DNA of 15,052 nucleotides from an uncultured Clostridia bacterium. GTDB lineage: Bacteria; Bacillota; Clostridia; Christensenellales; Maliibacteriaceae. The stretch is taken from assembly GCA_934613185.1 (NCBI GenBank), contig CAKTSO010000034.1, positions 1 to 15,052 of the forward strand, given 5' to 3'. Shown one piece after another: positions 1 to 6,771 of this stretch; position 1 is the first letter of the stretch; each line of letters starts with the position of its first letter. The notes under the pieces were generated by a model, which did not search any database, was not told the DNA's origin, and saw only the letters and a program-made list of their open reading frames with translations. The translations under genes and the position numbers were made by a program.

Positions 1-20
1 TGCCATAGCGCCGCTATGGC
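1..20. repeat. Short perfect palindrome (hairpin) at left edge
   Basis: Bases 2-9 (GCCATAGC) pair with 13-20 (GCTATGGC) around a 3-base loop. The first 15 bases recur at 181-195, but the second copy has lost the pairing arm. There is no T-run, so this is not a convincing terminator. It seems to be part of the repeated element described for 29-73 and 211-255. Confidence 0.5.
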
Positions 21-28
21 CGCACTCG

Positions 29-73
29 CGCGCCTCGATCGGACGAAAAATCTCTCGCCCGGCGCTCTCGCCG
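29..73. repeat. 45-bp direct repeat, copy 1
   Basis: Bases 29-73 are identical to 211-255, an offset of 182. They begin CGCGCCTCGATCGGACG and end GGCGCTCTCGCCG. Similarity extends loosely on both sides: TGCCATAGCGCCGCT at 1-15 and 181-195, and TTCCTTC downstream of each copy. The element is not convincingly coding in this position. It is probably a dispersed intergenic repeat; no transposase is present in the window. Confidence 0.85.
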
Positions 74-210
74 CGCGCCCGCTTCCTTCCTAAAATAGGG
101 AGAACGGGATGAGAAAAGAGGGAAACAAGACGTTCGGCTCCGTTCGGCGATTTGTCCGCCCGCTCTTCGTTCCGCTCGCTTGCCATAGCGCCGCTTTTAC
201 TCCGCGCTCA

Positions 211-255
211 CGCGCCTCGATCGGACGAAAAATCTCTCGCCCGGCGCTCTCGCCG
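211..255. repeat. 45-bp direct repeat, copy 2
   Basis: Exact second copy of 29-73, lying about 90 bases upstream of the aminotransferase start. Bases 74-180 between the copies are unique within the window and hold no recognisable gene. A 71-codon open frame at 109-324 runs through this copy, but it has no good ribosome site and an Arg/Ser/Pro-rich, low-complexity product, so I do not call it a gene. Confidence 0.85.
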
Positions 256-297
256 CTGTGCGACGATTCCTTCGCCCGTCCGACGGTTGTTCCTTCG

Positions 298-325
298 CGG
301 ACAACTTTGATAGAACCAATATAAT
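298..325 (+). promoter_or_regulatory. Possible promoter of the aminotransferase gene
   Basis: A perfect TATAAT lies at 320-325. CGGACA at 298-303 (4 of 6 matches to the -35 consensus) precedes it with a 16-base spacer. The leader would be only about 14 bases, with the Shine-Dalgarno at 332-340, which is short. I see no T-box sequence or leader terminator, although T-box control is common for branched-chain amino acid genes in Firmicutes. Confidence 0.4.
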
Positions 326-345
326 TATATAGAAAGGAAATTACC

Positions 346-1413
346 ATGCTGAATATCAAGGTCACCAAAACCGAGCATCCGAAGACCAAACCCGCCAAGG
401 GCGAAAAGCTGGGATTCGGCCACATCTTCACCGACCACATGTTTATCATGAACTATACCGAGGGCAAAGGCTGGCACGACCCGCGCATCGAGCCGTTCCA
501 CGATCTTTCCCTGTCCCCCGCGGCGATGGTTTTCCACTACGGCCAGGAGATGTTCGAGGGTCTGAAGGCCTATAAGGATGAGCAGGGCAACGCCTATCTG
601 TTCCGCCCCGACATGAACGCCAAGCGCGCCAACAATTCCAACGACCGTCTGTGCATCCCGCGCATCCCCGAAGAGGACTTCGTGCAGGCTGTGGAAGAGC
701 TGGTCCGCGTCGAGCGCGACTGGATCCCGACGGACGAGGGCACGTCCCTCTACATCCGTCCGTTCATCATCGCCACGGACGATTTCCTCGGCGTTGCGCC
801 GTCGAAGACCTATCTTTTCATGATTATCCTTTCTCCCAGCGGCGCGTATTACGAAAGCGGCCTTGCGCCCGTGGGGATCTGGATCGAAGACGAGTACGTC
901 CGCGCCGTGCGCGGCGGCATGGGCTTTGCCAAGACCGGCGGCAACTACGCCGCAAGCCTCATCGCGCAGGTCAAAGCGCATGACGACGGCTATTCGCAGG
1001 TTCTGTGGCTGGACGGCGTCGAGCGCAAATACATCGAAGAGGTCGGCGCGATGAACATCTGCTTCAAGATCGCGGGCAAGATCGTCACGCCCATGCTCAA
1101 CGGTTCCATTCTGCCCGGCGTCACGCGCGATTCCGTCATCCAAATGTGCCGTCACTGGGGATATGAGGTCGAGGAGCGCAAGGTTTCCGTCGACGAACTC
1201 GTCGCCGCCGCCAAAGACGGCACGCTCGAGGAGGTCTTCGGCACCGGCACCGCCGCGGTCATTTCGCCCGTGGGCAAGCTGCGCTATCGCGACGACGTCA
1301 TGACGATCGGCGACGGCGGCATCGGCGAACTGACGCAGAAGCTCTACGACACCCTGACCGGCATCCAGTGGGGCCGGCTGGAAGATCCCATGGGCTGGCG
1401 CGTGAAGCTGTAA
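346..1413 (+). CDS. ilvE: Branched-chain amino acid aminotransferase
   Basis: This class IV PLP enzyme of 355 residues moves amino groups between leucine, isoleucine or valine and 2-oxoglutarate, the last step of their synthesis and the first of their breakdown in the cytoplasm. Visible family features are the N-terminal YGQEMFEGLKAY segment, the AKTGGNYAASL motif whose lysine (K196) should bind PLP, and the FGTGTAAVISPVG motif near the C-terminus that contacts cofactor phosphate. Length and the N-terminal extension match the ~350-residue type found in Bacillus and eukaryotes rather than the ~310-residue E. coli type. The ATG follows GAAAGGAAA at a good distance. The gene stands alone: no other ilv or leu genes flank it, and a strong terminator follows. 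The family is certain; the symbol follows usual naming. Confidence 0.95.
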   Translation: MLNIKVTKTEHPKTKPAKGEKLGFGHIFTDHMFIMNYTEGKGWHDPRIEPFHDLSLSPAAMVFHYGQEMFEGLKAYKDEQGNAYLFRPDMNAKRANNSNDRLCIPRIPEEDFVQAVEELVRVERDWIPTDEGTSLYIRPFIIATDDFLGVAPSKTYLFMIILSPSGAYYESGLAPVGIWIEDEYVRAVRGGMGFAKTGGNYAASLIAQVKAHDDGYSQVLWLDGVERKYIEEVGAMNICFKIAGKIVTPMLNGSILPGVTRDSVIQMCRHWGYEVEERKVSVDELVAAAKDGTLEEVFGTGTAAVISPVGKLRYRDDVMTIGDGGIGELTQKLYDTLTGIQWGRLEDPMGWRVKL

Positions 1414-1459
1414 GCGAAGCCGCGACAGGATACACCGCGAAAACGCGTTTTGCGCGCTT

Positions 1460-1497
1460 AACGTTCTTCGGAAGAAAATTCCGAGGAACGTTTTTTT
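1460..1497 (+). terminator. Rho-independent terminator after ilvE
   Basis: A 14-bp stem (AACGTTCTTCGGAA at 1460-1473 with 1479-1492, one G-U pair) closes a GAAAA loop and is followed by a T-run at 1491-1497. It lies 47 bases after the ilvE stop. Confidence 0.93.
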
Positions 1498-1517
1498 CGA
1501 GAGTTCGGAAATATTTG

Positions 1518-1545
1518 TTGCGCTTTCTCGAAAACGGTGTATAAT
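1518..1545 (+). promoter_or_regulatory. Promoter of the sortase-anchored protein gene
   Basis: A perfect TATAAT lies at 1540-1545, with TTGCGC at 1518-1523 and a 16-base spacer. It sits just downstream of the ilvE terminator and about 80 bases upstream of the next start, as expected for an independent unit. Confidence 0.65.
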
Positions 1546-1625
1546 TGGATTAGAAGCCAAAAAAGACCATCCGACTTTCGACAGCTTCGGAAGCGGGAAT
1601 CCTATCTTTGGAGGAGGACAAGTTT

Positions 1626-2651
1626 TTGAAAAAGAAGATTTTTGTCATGTTCTTGGCGATGATCCTGATGCTGGCGATTCCCGCCGCGGCGTTCGCCGAG
1701 CCGGATGAGTCCGGTACTACGCCTTCCGCGAAGGCCTATCGCGTGATCAATGAGGTCACGAATGCGGAAATTTCCCAGATGCAAGCTGCATCCGATGCAA
1801 ACATGGTCGGCGAAGATTGCTATCAAATGACCGTGACGCCGAATGCAGGGTATGATTTCCCCGCGACCGTCAGCCTGTATGACGGGGGGACGCAGATCCC
1901 GATGCAGGATGCTTCGCTCAAGTTCAATTATCTTTACGCGCCCGATTCCGGCCTTTTGAAGATTGCGGCGTCGGTGTTTGCCGACTCTGCCGACGGCGGG
2001 ATCATCGTGCGCGGCGCCGTGCAGGATCTGCCGGAGATGATCGCGCTGGTGAAGCCGAACGGCCCGTGCATGAATTCGCCGTTCAACTTTACGGTCAATC
2101 TCGGCGACGCGGAGCTTGTGGGCGCGAGCTATGAGATCAGCGACGGCGGCCCCGGTCTCGGCGATGGCCTTGATTTGATGCGCAATGCGGACGGAACCTA
2201 TTCCGATACGATCAATATTCCCGCAGCGCACAACAGCTATCTGCAGCTGACGTTCGAAGTGCGCGAAAACGGCCAGACGAAACGGTATCGCACGGAGAGG
2301 CTCACGATCTGGGCGAACCACGAGTCGGACGGCGTGTGGCACTATGACGAGCATGAGCATTGGCAGGCGTGCCTTAACTGCGGCATTGAAATGACGCAGC
2401 GCGAGGCGCACAGCTTCAAGACCGTGGAGACCGATACCAAGAAGATCCACACCTGTGAGATCTGCGGGTATTCTTATGAGGAGGAAGGGACCCCGAGCGG
2501 AACCCCGACGCCGTCGGTCAGCCCGTCGGTGAAGCCGGATGTTCCGGCGAAGACCGGCGACAGCAGCGTTCTTCTGACGGCAGTGGCGTTTATCTTCGCC
2601 GCGTCGCTCGCGTTGGCGCTGATCGTCTATCCGAAGCGTTCTGAGCGCTAA
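1626..2651 (+). CDS. Secreted cell-wall-anchored protein with KTGD sorting tail and Cys-rich motif
   Basis: A 341-residue exported protein of unknown function. I chose TTG at 1626 because GGAGGAGGA at 1610-1618 sits 7-8 bases upstream; the longer open frame from TTG 1608 would translate that ribosome site. From this start the protein begins with a textbook signal peptide (KKK, hydrophobic core, AFA cleavage site near residue 24). The middle (~30-240) looks like beta-rich Ig-like or surface domains that I cannot name. Residues ~245-280 hold two CxxCG knuckles with nearby histidines (HWQACLNCG, HTCEICG), a pattern common in surface proteins of gut Clostridia. A Ser/Thr/Pro linker follows, then PAKTGD (307-312), a hydrophobic span and KRSER, the layout of a sortase substrate. 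The gene is monocistronic, with its own promoter and terminator. Confidence 0.85.
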   Translation: MKKKIFVMFLAMILMLAIPAAAFAEPDESGTTPSAKAYRVINEVTNAEISQMQAASDANMVGEDCYQMTVTPNAGYDFPATVSLYDGGTQIPMQDASLKFNYLYAPDSGLLKIAASVFADSADGGIIVRGAVQDLPEMIALVKPNGPCMNSPFNFTVNLGDAELVGASYEISDGGPGLGDGLDLMRNADGTYSDTINIPAAHNSYLQLTFEVRENGQTKRYRTERLTIWANHESDGVWHYDEHEHWQACLNCGIEMTQREAHSFKTVETDTKKIHTCEICGYSYEEEGTPSGTPTPSVSPSVKPDVPAKTGDSSVLLTAVAFIFAASLALALIVYPKRSER

Positions 2652-2677
2652 AAAACAGGAAAATCCAAAATCAAATC

Positions 2678-2707
2678 AAAGCATGCGGTTCGTCCGCATG
2701 CTTTTTT
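2678..2707 (+). terminator. Rho-independent terminator
   Basis: An 8-bp GC-rich stem, GCATGCGG (2681-2688) with CCGCATGC (2694-2701), closes a TTCGT loop. Three A's precede it and TTTTTT follows at 2702-2707. It ends the transcript of the 1626-2651 gene. Confidence 0.93.
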
Positions 2708-2775
2708 GTTGCGTTTGCCGCGCATTGCGCCTAAACTAAGAGAGAACAAAGGCTGTCTCCAAATAAGAAACCAAT

Positions 2776-2889
2776 CGGTTTTGAGCTGATCTTTTCCGTT
2801 TTGGCGTTGTGAAAATGCGAAGGCGAACTATCCGGCGTCGCCTCCGCTTTTCACTTAGCCAAAAGCGAAAAATCTCTATCTCAAAACTG
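2776..2889. repeat. Large imperfect palindrome, possible MITE-like or IS-derived element
   Basis: Two arms of about 50 bases fold on each other around an ~11-base centre. Matching blocks are GTTTTGAG (2778-2785) with CTCAAAAC (2880-2887), TTTTGGC near 2799-2805 with GCCAAAA near 2858-2864, GTGAAAA with TTTTCAC, and GGCGA with TCGCC. Just upstream, GGCTGTCTCC at 2751-2760 resembles the terminal bases of several Firmicute insertion sequences, but I see no matching right end. There is no coding content. It lies in the 390-base gap between 2651 and 3041; apart from this and the terminator, that gap holds only the leader of the next gene. Confidence 0.75.
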
Positions 2890-3040
2890 CAAGCATCAAA
2901 AAACGCGACATTAGATGCGGCAAAGTGAATCCTTCTTCCGATTTAGAAACACTTTGTGCGATTGGAATTTCTTGTTAGATATGCCGCATTTTTTGACGAT
3001 TGTTTTCTTATCTGGAAACAGCGAAAGGGGGAACATCCGC

Positions 3041-3550
3041 ATGAAACTTCTTGCCGTGATCGACATGCAAAACGACTTTATCGACGGCGCGCTCGGTACA
3101 AAAGAGGCCGAGGCCATCGTTCCCGCCGTGCGGGCGCGCATCGAAGAGTGCCGCCGCGACGGCTGGGAGATCGTCTTCACCCGCGACACGCATACGAAAG
3201 AATATCCGAATACGCAGGAGGGGAAACATCTTCCCGTCGTCCACTGCGTGAAGGACACGGACGGCTGGGCGATCCGCGAAGGCCTCGCGATGGACAGCGA
3301 CCGCGTCTTTGACAAGCCCGCGTTCGGCAGTGTGGAACTGATGCGCGCCGCACGGGATTGGCAGCCGGACGAGATCGAACTTGTCGGCCTTTGCACGGAC
3401 ATCTGCGTCATCTCCAACGCCATGCTGCTCAAAGCCGCGCTGCCCGAAACGCCGGTCGCCGTGCGCGCCGCCTGCTGCGCGGGCGTGACACCCGAAAGCC
3501 ACGACAACGCACTCGCCGCCATGCGCATGTGCCAGATCGAGATCGTGTGA
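3041..3550 (+). CDS. Isochorismatase/nicotinamidase-family cysteine hydrolase
   Basis: A 169-residue cytoplasmic hydrolase. The start is ATG 3041, preceded by AAAGGGGG; the frame is open further upstream to 2915, but that part lacks family similarity and a ribosome site. The catalytic triad of the family is visible: D8 in VIDMQNDF, K92 in DKPAFGS, and C122 in LCTDICV. The D49-x-H51 pair together with H68 resembles the metal-binding set of nicotinamidases, so deamidation of nicotinamide to nicotinate (NAD salvage) is plausible. The length is slightly short for a classical PncA and the substrate is not settled; related clostridial proteins are annotated only as cysteine hydrolases. The next gene begins 17 bases downstream on the same strand and may be cotranscribed, though its base composition is quite different. 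Confidence 0.88.
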   Translation: MKLLAVIDMQNDFIDGALGTKEAEAIVPAVRARIEECRRDGWEIVFTRDTHTKEYPNTQEGKHLPVVHCVKDTDGWAIREGLAMDSDRVFDKPAFGSVELMRAARDWQPDEIELVGLCTDICVISNAMLLKAALPETPVAVRAACCAGVTPESHDNALAAMRMCQIEIV

Positions 3551-3567
3551 ATGAGTGATCGGCGGTC

Positions 3568-4620
3568 ATGAAAAAGACGGTACGAGCGCTGATTCTAATG
3601 TGGATCGTTGTTTGCATTGTTCTGATTCCAATGCAAAGCTTTGCGCATAGCGGCGGAACGGATGCTGACGGCGGGCATATAGATCATTCGACGGGCGAAT
3701 ACCATTGGCATCACGGGTATGGCCCGCATCAGCATTACGATATGAACGGCGATGGAATACTGGAATGCCCGATCTTGTATGGATCATCACAGAATAATGA
3801 TAATGATGCATCGAGTAGGCAGAACAATCGAACGATAAGCCGAAGTTCCGGCACAAGTTATGCAAGCACTGCAAGTCCACAGCCGGGACAGGCACATACG
3901 ATGAGAAGTGAAGATTCGACGGATCAGAAAAAGACTTCTGCTAACTGGTTCCTGTGGGGGATGATATTGAGTATAATCGTTGGTTTCATTCTTTTTTGTA
4001 GATGTCGTTTGTTCAAAAACGAATGGAAAACTGCGGAAGAAAAAATACACAGGATACAGGAAGAACATCGACGGGAAAAAGTACAAATTGAACGAGAAAC
4101 ACAAGAACAAATAAACCAAATGCGACAACGGGAGCAAATAAAGAATCAATTGGAAAAAGAACGATTCGAAAGAGAAAACGCGGAGATGCTGAGTCGAATA
4201 CAAAATGCAAACAAAAGACAACAAGCCCAACTTGAACAGGACTTCGTTGAACTTTTGAATGCAGCCAAAAAACTCGGAGACGGATATTTGTTGATGTTGT
4301 CGCAAGCGCCGCTTAATCATGTAGTAACGGTGGACGGTTTATTTGGAAGTATTGGCTTGCCTGCTGAAATTGACAATTCAGGCTTGAAGTGGGGAAGTGC
4401 TTACACCTTCTATTGTTCAGAGAAGACGAATCATCCCAAGTACCATCGAGCCGGATGCCGATACTGTAATTCGGGCGCGGCGATCAATGCGTATCAATTG
4501 AAACGGCGTCGAGTGGAGCCATGTCTTATTTGTAAACCGCAGTTCCCCGATCTTGAGTGGTATGAACGCTATTTAAAACTCAAGGGGATTATCGAAAGAC
4601 ACGGCGAAAATAAAGTATAA
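3568..4620 (+). CDS. Membrane protein: YHYH-type domain, TM helix, coiled coil, C-terminal Cys/His motif
   Basis: A 350-residue protein of unknown function with an unusual layout. A signal peptide (1-26, cut after SFA) is followed by a His-rich YHYH-type segment (27-68: HSGGTDADGGH, DHSTGEYHWHHGY, HQH) that probably binds metal outside the cell. A Ser/Asn/Gln-rich linker leads to a transmembrane helix at ~126-146, then a long charged coiled coil (~152-238) and a C-terminal domain with C283, H289, H293, C297, C300, C319 and C322 (YHRAGCRYC, PCLIC), like small zinc-binding domains. After the TM helix the coiled coil and zinc motif should be cytoplasmic. GC is much lower than in the neighbours (about 40% over 4021-4080), with AAA, GAA and CAA codons dominant, which suggests acquisition by transfer. 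The start lacks a clear ribosome site, so it may be coupled to the gene 17 bases upstream. Confidence 0.85.
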   Translation: MKKTVRALILMWIVVCIVLIPMQSFAHSGGTDADGGHIDHSTGEYHWHHGYGPHQHYDMNGDGILECPILYGSSQNNDNDASSRQNNRTISRSSGTSYASTASPQPGQAHTMRSEDSTDQKKTSANWFLWGMILSIIVGFILFCRCRLFKNEWKTAEEKIHRIQEEHRREKVQIERETQEQINQMRQREQIKNQLEKERFERENAEMLSRIQNANKRQQAQLEQDFVELLNAAKKLGDGYLLMLSQAPLNHVVTVDGLFGSIGLPAEIDNSGLKWGSAYTFYCSEKTNHPKYHRAGCRYCNSGAAINAYQLKRRRVEPCLICKPQFPDLEWYERYLKLKGIIERHGENKV

Positions 4621-4632
4621 TTTTTCTCCCGC

Positions 4633-4662
4633 TTTCCATCCCGTATGCGCCTGTGGTATACT
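4633..4662 (+). promoter_or_regulatory. Promoter of the GH1 glycosidase gene (extended -10)
   Basis: TATACT at 4657-4662 is preceded by TGG, an extended -10, and by TTTCCA at 4633-4638 with an 18-base spacer. Transcription would start near 4669, so the upstream in-frame ATG at 4670 would lie at the very RNA end. This supports the ATG at 4691 as the true start. Confidence 0.65.
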
Positions 4663-4690
4663 CAAACCAATGAGGAAAAGGAGGTTTTCC

Positions 4691-5998
4691 ATGCCTGCTT
4701 TTAATTTTTGTGACGATTTTGAATTGGGCGCGGCAAGCTCCGCCACGCAGGTGGAGGGCGTTCAAAGCGACAATTCCTGGCAGGACTGGGCGGCGCGCGG
4801 CAGGATCAAAACCAAAGACGATCCCGCGCGTGTTGTCGATCATGCGGCGCGGTTTCGAGAGGACGCCGCGCTGATGCAGCAAATGGGCATCCGCCACGCG
4901 CGCATCGGCGTGGAGTGGGCGCGCATCGAGCCGAAAGAGGGCACGTTCGACGACACCGTTCTGGCGGCGTATGCCGACGAGATCATCGAATTAAAAGGGC
5001 GCGGCGTGCGGCCGCTCGTGACGCTGCATCATTTTACCAACCCCATGTGGTTTGAGACATCGGGCGGCTTTTTGGACGCGCGCTGCGTCGAGCGCTTTTG
5101 CCGCTATGTCGAACACGTCGTGCGGTATTTCGGCGCGATGGTCGAGGAATATATCACGATCAACGAGCCGAACGTCTATGCCATGAACGGATATCTGACG
5201 GGCGACTGGCCGCCGGGCATGCGTTCAATCGCTAAGACGCGCCGTGTGCTGAACCACCTTTGCGCCTGCCACATTGCGGCATACGAAACGATCCATCGCG
5301 TGCGCGATGAGATGAAACTGGAAAACACGCGCGTTTCCTACGCGCATCACATGAGCGCGTTCGCCCCGAAGAATCCCCAAAGCGCCGTGCATCGCTTCTG
5401 CACGAACCGGGCGCGGCAGGTGTTTCAGGGCGGGCTTTCGCGCGCGTTTTTGACGGGCGAAAAAAGCTTCCCGTTCCGCGCGCAAAAAAGAGGGCTGTAT
5501 TGCGATTTTCACGCGATCAATTATTACGCAAAGAGCACCATCGGCTTTTTTTGCCGTCCGAAGATGAAGGACGTTCCCGTCAACGATCTGGGCTGGGAAA
5601 TCTACCCGCGCGGGATCGCCGAATGCGCGGACGAGCTTACTGCGCTCGCGCCGCTGCCGATCTATATCACCGAAAACGGAACCTGCGATACGGACGATTC
5701 CTACCGCGCGCGCTATATCGCCGAGCATCTGGAGGCGCTGATGCAAAGCGGCCTTCCCGTGAAGCGGTATTATCACTGGTGCTTTACCGACAATTTCGAG
5801 TGGCTCGAAGGGATGTCCGCGTGCTTCGGGCTGGTCGCGCTTGACGGCGAAGAACGCGCCCGCCGCGTCAAACAAAGCGGGGAGTTTTATTCGCAGATGA
5901 TTCGCGAAGGCGGCGTGACGAATGATATGGACGAGCGCTTCTGCCGCGGCGAATACCCGACGCAGGCGAAAATGACGGTTGAGGAGAAGACGGTATGA
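4691..5998 (+). CDS. Glycoside hydrolase family 1 (beta-glucosidase-like)
   Basis: A 435-residue retaining beta-glycosidase, cytoplasmic since no signal peptide is present, that would release sugars from imported beta-linked oligosaccharides. Both catalytic glutamates are visible: the acid/base E159 in ITINEPN and the nucleophile E328 in YITENG. Other GH1 marks are the N-terminal LGAASSATQVEG (sugar-binding Q20), LHHF (113-114) and NFEWLEG (368-374). The C-terminal loop reads SACFGLVALD and lacks the Ser-Lys-Tyr phosphate site of 6-phospho-beta-glucosidases, and no PTS genes are nearby, so an unphosphorylated substrate is more likely. It is a little shorter than typical GH1 (440-480). The start is ATG 4691, 6 bases after AAAGGAGG (4678-4684); the ATG at 4670 is in frame but lies on the promoter start site. 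The gene overlaps the next by ATGA. Confidence 0.93.
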   Translation: MPAFNFCDDFELGAASSATQVEGVQSDNSWQDWAARGRIKTKDDPARVVDHAARFREDAALMQQMGIRHARIGVEWARIEPKEGTFDDTVLAAYADEIIELKGRGVRPLVTLHHFTNPMWFETSGGFLDARCVERFCRYVEHVVRYFGAMVEEYITINEPNVYAMNGYLTGDWPPGMRSIAKTRRVLNHLCACHIAAYETIHRVRDEMKLENTRVSYAHHMSAFAPKNPQSAVHRFCTNRARQVFQGGLSRAFLTGEKSFPFRAQKRGLYCDFHAINYYAKSTIGFFCRPKMKDVPVNDLGWEIYPRGIAECADELTALAPLPIYITENGTCDTDDSYRARYIAEHLEALMQSGLPVKRYYHWCFTDNFEWLEGMSACFGLVALDGEERARRVKQSGEFYSQMIREGGVTNDMDERFCRGEYPTQAKMTVEEKTV

Positions 5999-6627
5999 CG
6001 GACGGCACGGCTTTGGAGCGCGAGATCGCGTGGATGCGCGCGCAGCAGGAGGAGCTGTTTTCCGAGTTTAAACAGCTTCGGGAAAACCACGCGGCGCTTT
6101 CGGGCGAACACGCGGCGTTGGAGCGCGCGTATGCCGCGCTGGAAAGCGAGAACGAGGCGTTAAAGGCGCGGTGCGAAGAACTGCGCGGGACGCTCGTGCG
6201 CGAGCGGCGCGAACATGCGAAGGGTGACAGCCTGCGCTATCTGGAATTTCAAATCACGCCCGTCAAGGGGCAGGACATGGCGCTCGTTGTGCGGTGCAAA
6301 CCGGGTGCGGAACGCGTCGTGATCCCAGAGACGTTCGAGGGGCAGCCCGTGATCGGTGTTGAGGAACGCGCCTTTGCCGATCATCCGACGCTGACCGAGG
6401 TCGACGTGCCCTACGGCGTGCGCGCGATCGGTGATTTTGCGTTTGAAAATTGCCCGAATCTCGCGCTTGTGCATCTTCCCAAAAGCGTCGTCTGGATGGG
6501 CGAAAATTCGTTTCGCGGAAGCGAAAACGCGGCGTTTGCCTGCCAGGAAAACTCCTACGCGCACTGGTTCGCGGAGCATCACGGCCACGAAGTGCGCCCG
6601 TTTGATCCGCTGGTCGACGTGAAGTAA
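5995..6627 (+). CDS. Coiled-coil protein with BspA-like leucine-rich repeats (LRR_5)
   Basis: A 210-residue protein without signal peptide or transmembrane helix. Residues ~5-75 form a heptad-rich coiled coil dense in Ala, Glu and Leu. Residues ~100-190 contain LRR_5 units (VIPETFEGQPVIGVEERAF, DVPYGVRAIGDFAFENCPN, HLPKSVVWMGENSF) of the kind found in BspA-like proteins of gut bacteria. Most LRR_5 proteins are large and secreted, so a small, apparently cytoplasmic one is unusual. The ATG overlaps the stop of the GH1 gene (ATGA at 5995-5998), so the two are translationally coupled and the protein may act with the glycosidase. I infer a protein-protein interaction role and cannot name a function. 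A terminator follows 8 bases after the stop. Confidence 0.85.
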   Translation: MTDGTALEREIAWMRAQQEELFSEFKQLRENHAALSGEHAALERAYAALESENEALKARCEELRGTLVRERREHAKGDSLRYLEFQITPVKGQDMALVVRCKPGAERVVIPETFEGQPVIGVEERAFADHPTLTEVDVPYGVRAIGDFAFENCPNLALVHLPKSVVWMGENSFRGSENAAFACQENSYAHWFAEHHGHEVRPFDPLVDVK

Positions 6628-6634
6628 AAAGAAG

Positions 6635-6677
6635 CGGGGCGATGAGATCATAAATTCGATTTCATCGCCCCGTTTTT
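6635..6677 (+). terminator. Rho-independent terminator after the GH1/LRR_5 unit
   Basis: CGGGGCGATGA (6635-6645) pairs with TCATCGCCCCG (6662-6672), with further pairing inward to an ~8-base loop. TTTTT at 6673-6677 follows. Confidence 0.93.
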
Positions 6678-6686
6678 GGCGATTGC

Positions 6687-6715
6687 TTGCATCAAAGAAA
6701 AAACAGCGCTATAAT
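6687..6715 (+). promoter_or_regulatory. Promoter of the G3E GTPase operon
   Basis: TTGCAT at 6687-6692, a 17-base spacer, then a perfect TATAAT at 6710-6715. The leader to ATG 6772 is about 50 bases. I looked for a Zur-type inverted repeat over the promoter and leader and found none I could support. Confidence 0.7.
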
Positions 6716-6771
6716 GCAGGAAGGAAAATTTGACTTCCGAAATTGAAATCGAAACGAAAGAGTGATGAACC

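Noticed and set aside
109..324. 71-codon open frame in the ilvE leader
   Set aside because: It crosses the repeated element, has an Arg/Ser/Pro-rich product and lacks a recognisable domain. The repeat explains the open frame.
74..345. T-box riboswitch ahead of ilvE
   Set aside because: I found no T-box core sequence and no leader terminator.
3551..3571. Six-codon upstream open frame overlapping the ATG of the YHYH-type gene
   Set aside because: It has no ribosome site and is short enough to occur by chance; not called a leader peptide.
6716..6771. Zur operator ahead of the G3E operon
   Set aside because: No inverted repeat resembling the Bacillus Zur box can be seen in the promoter or leader, so zinc control stays a guess.
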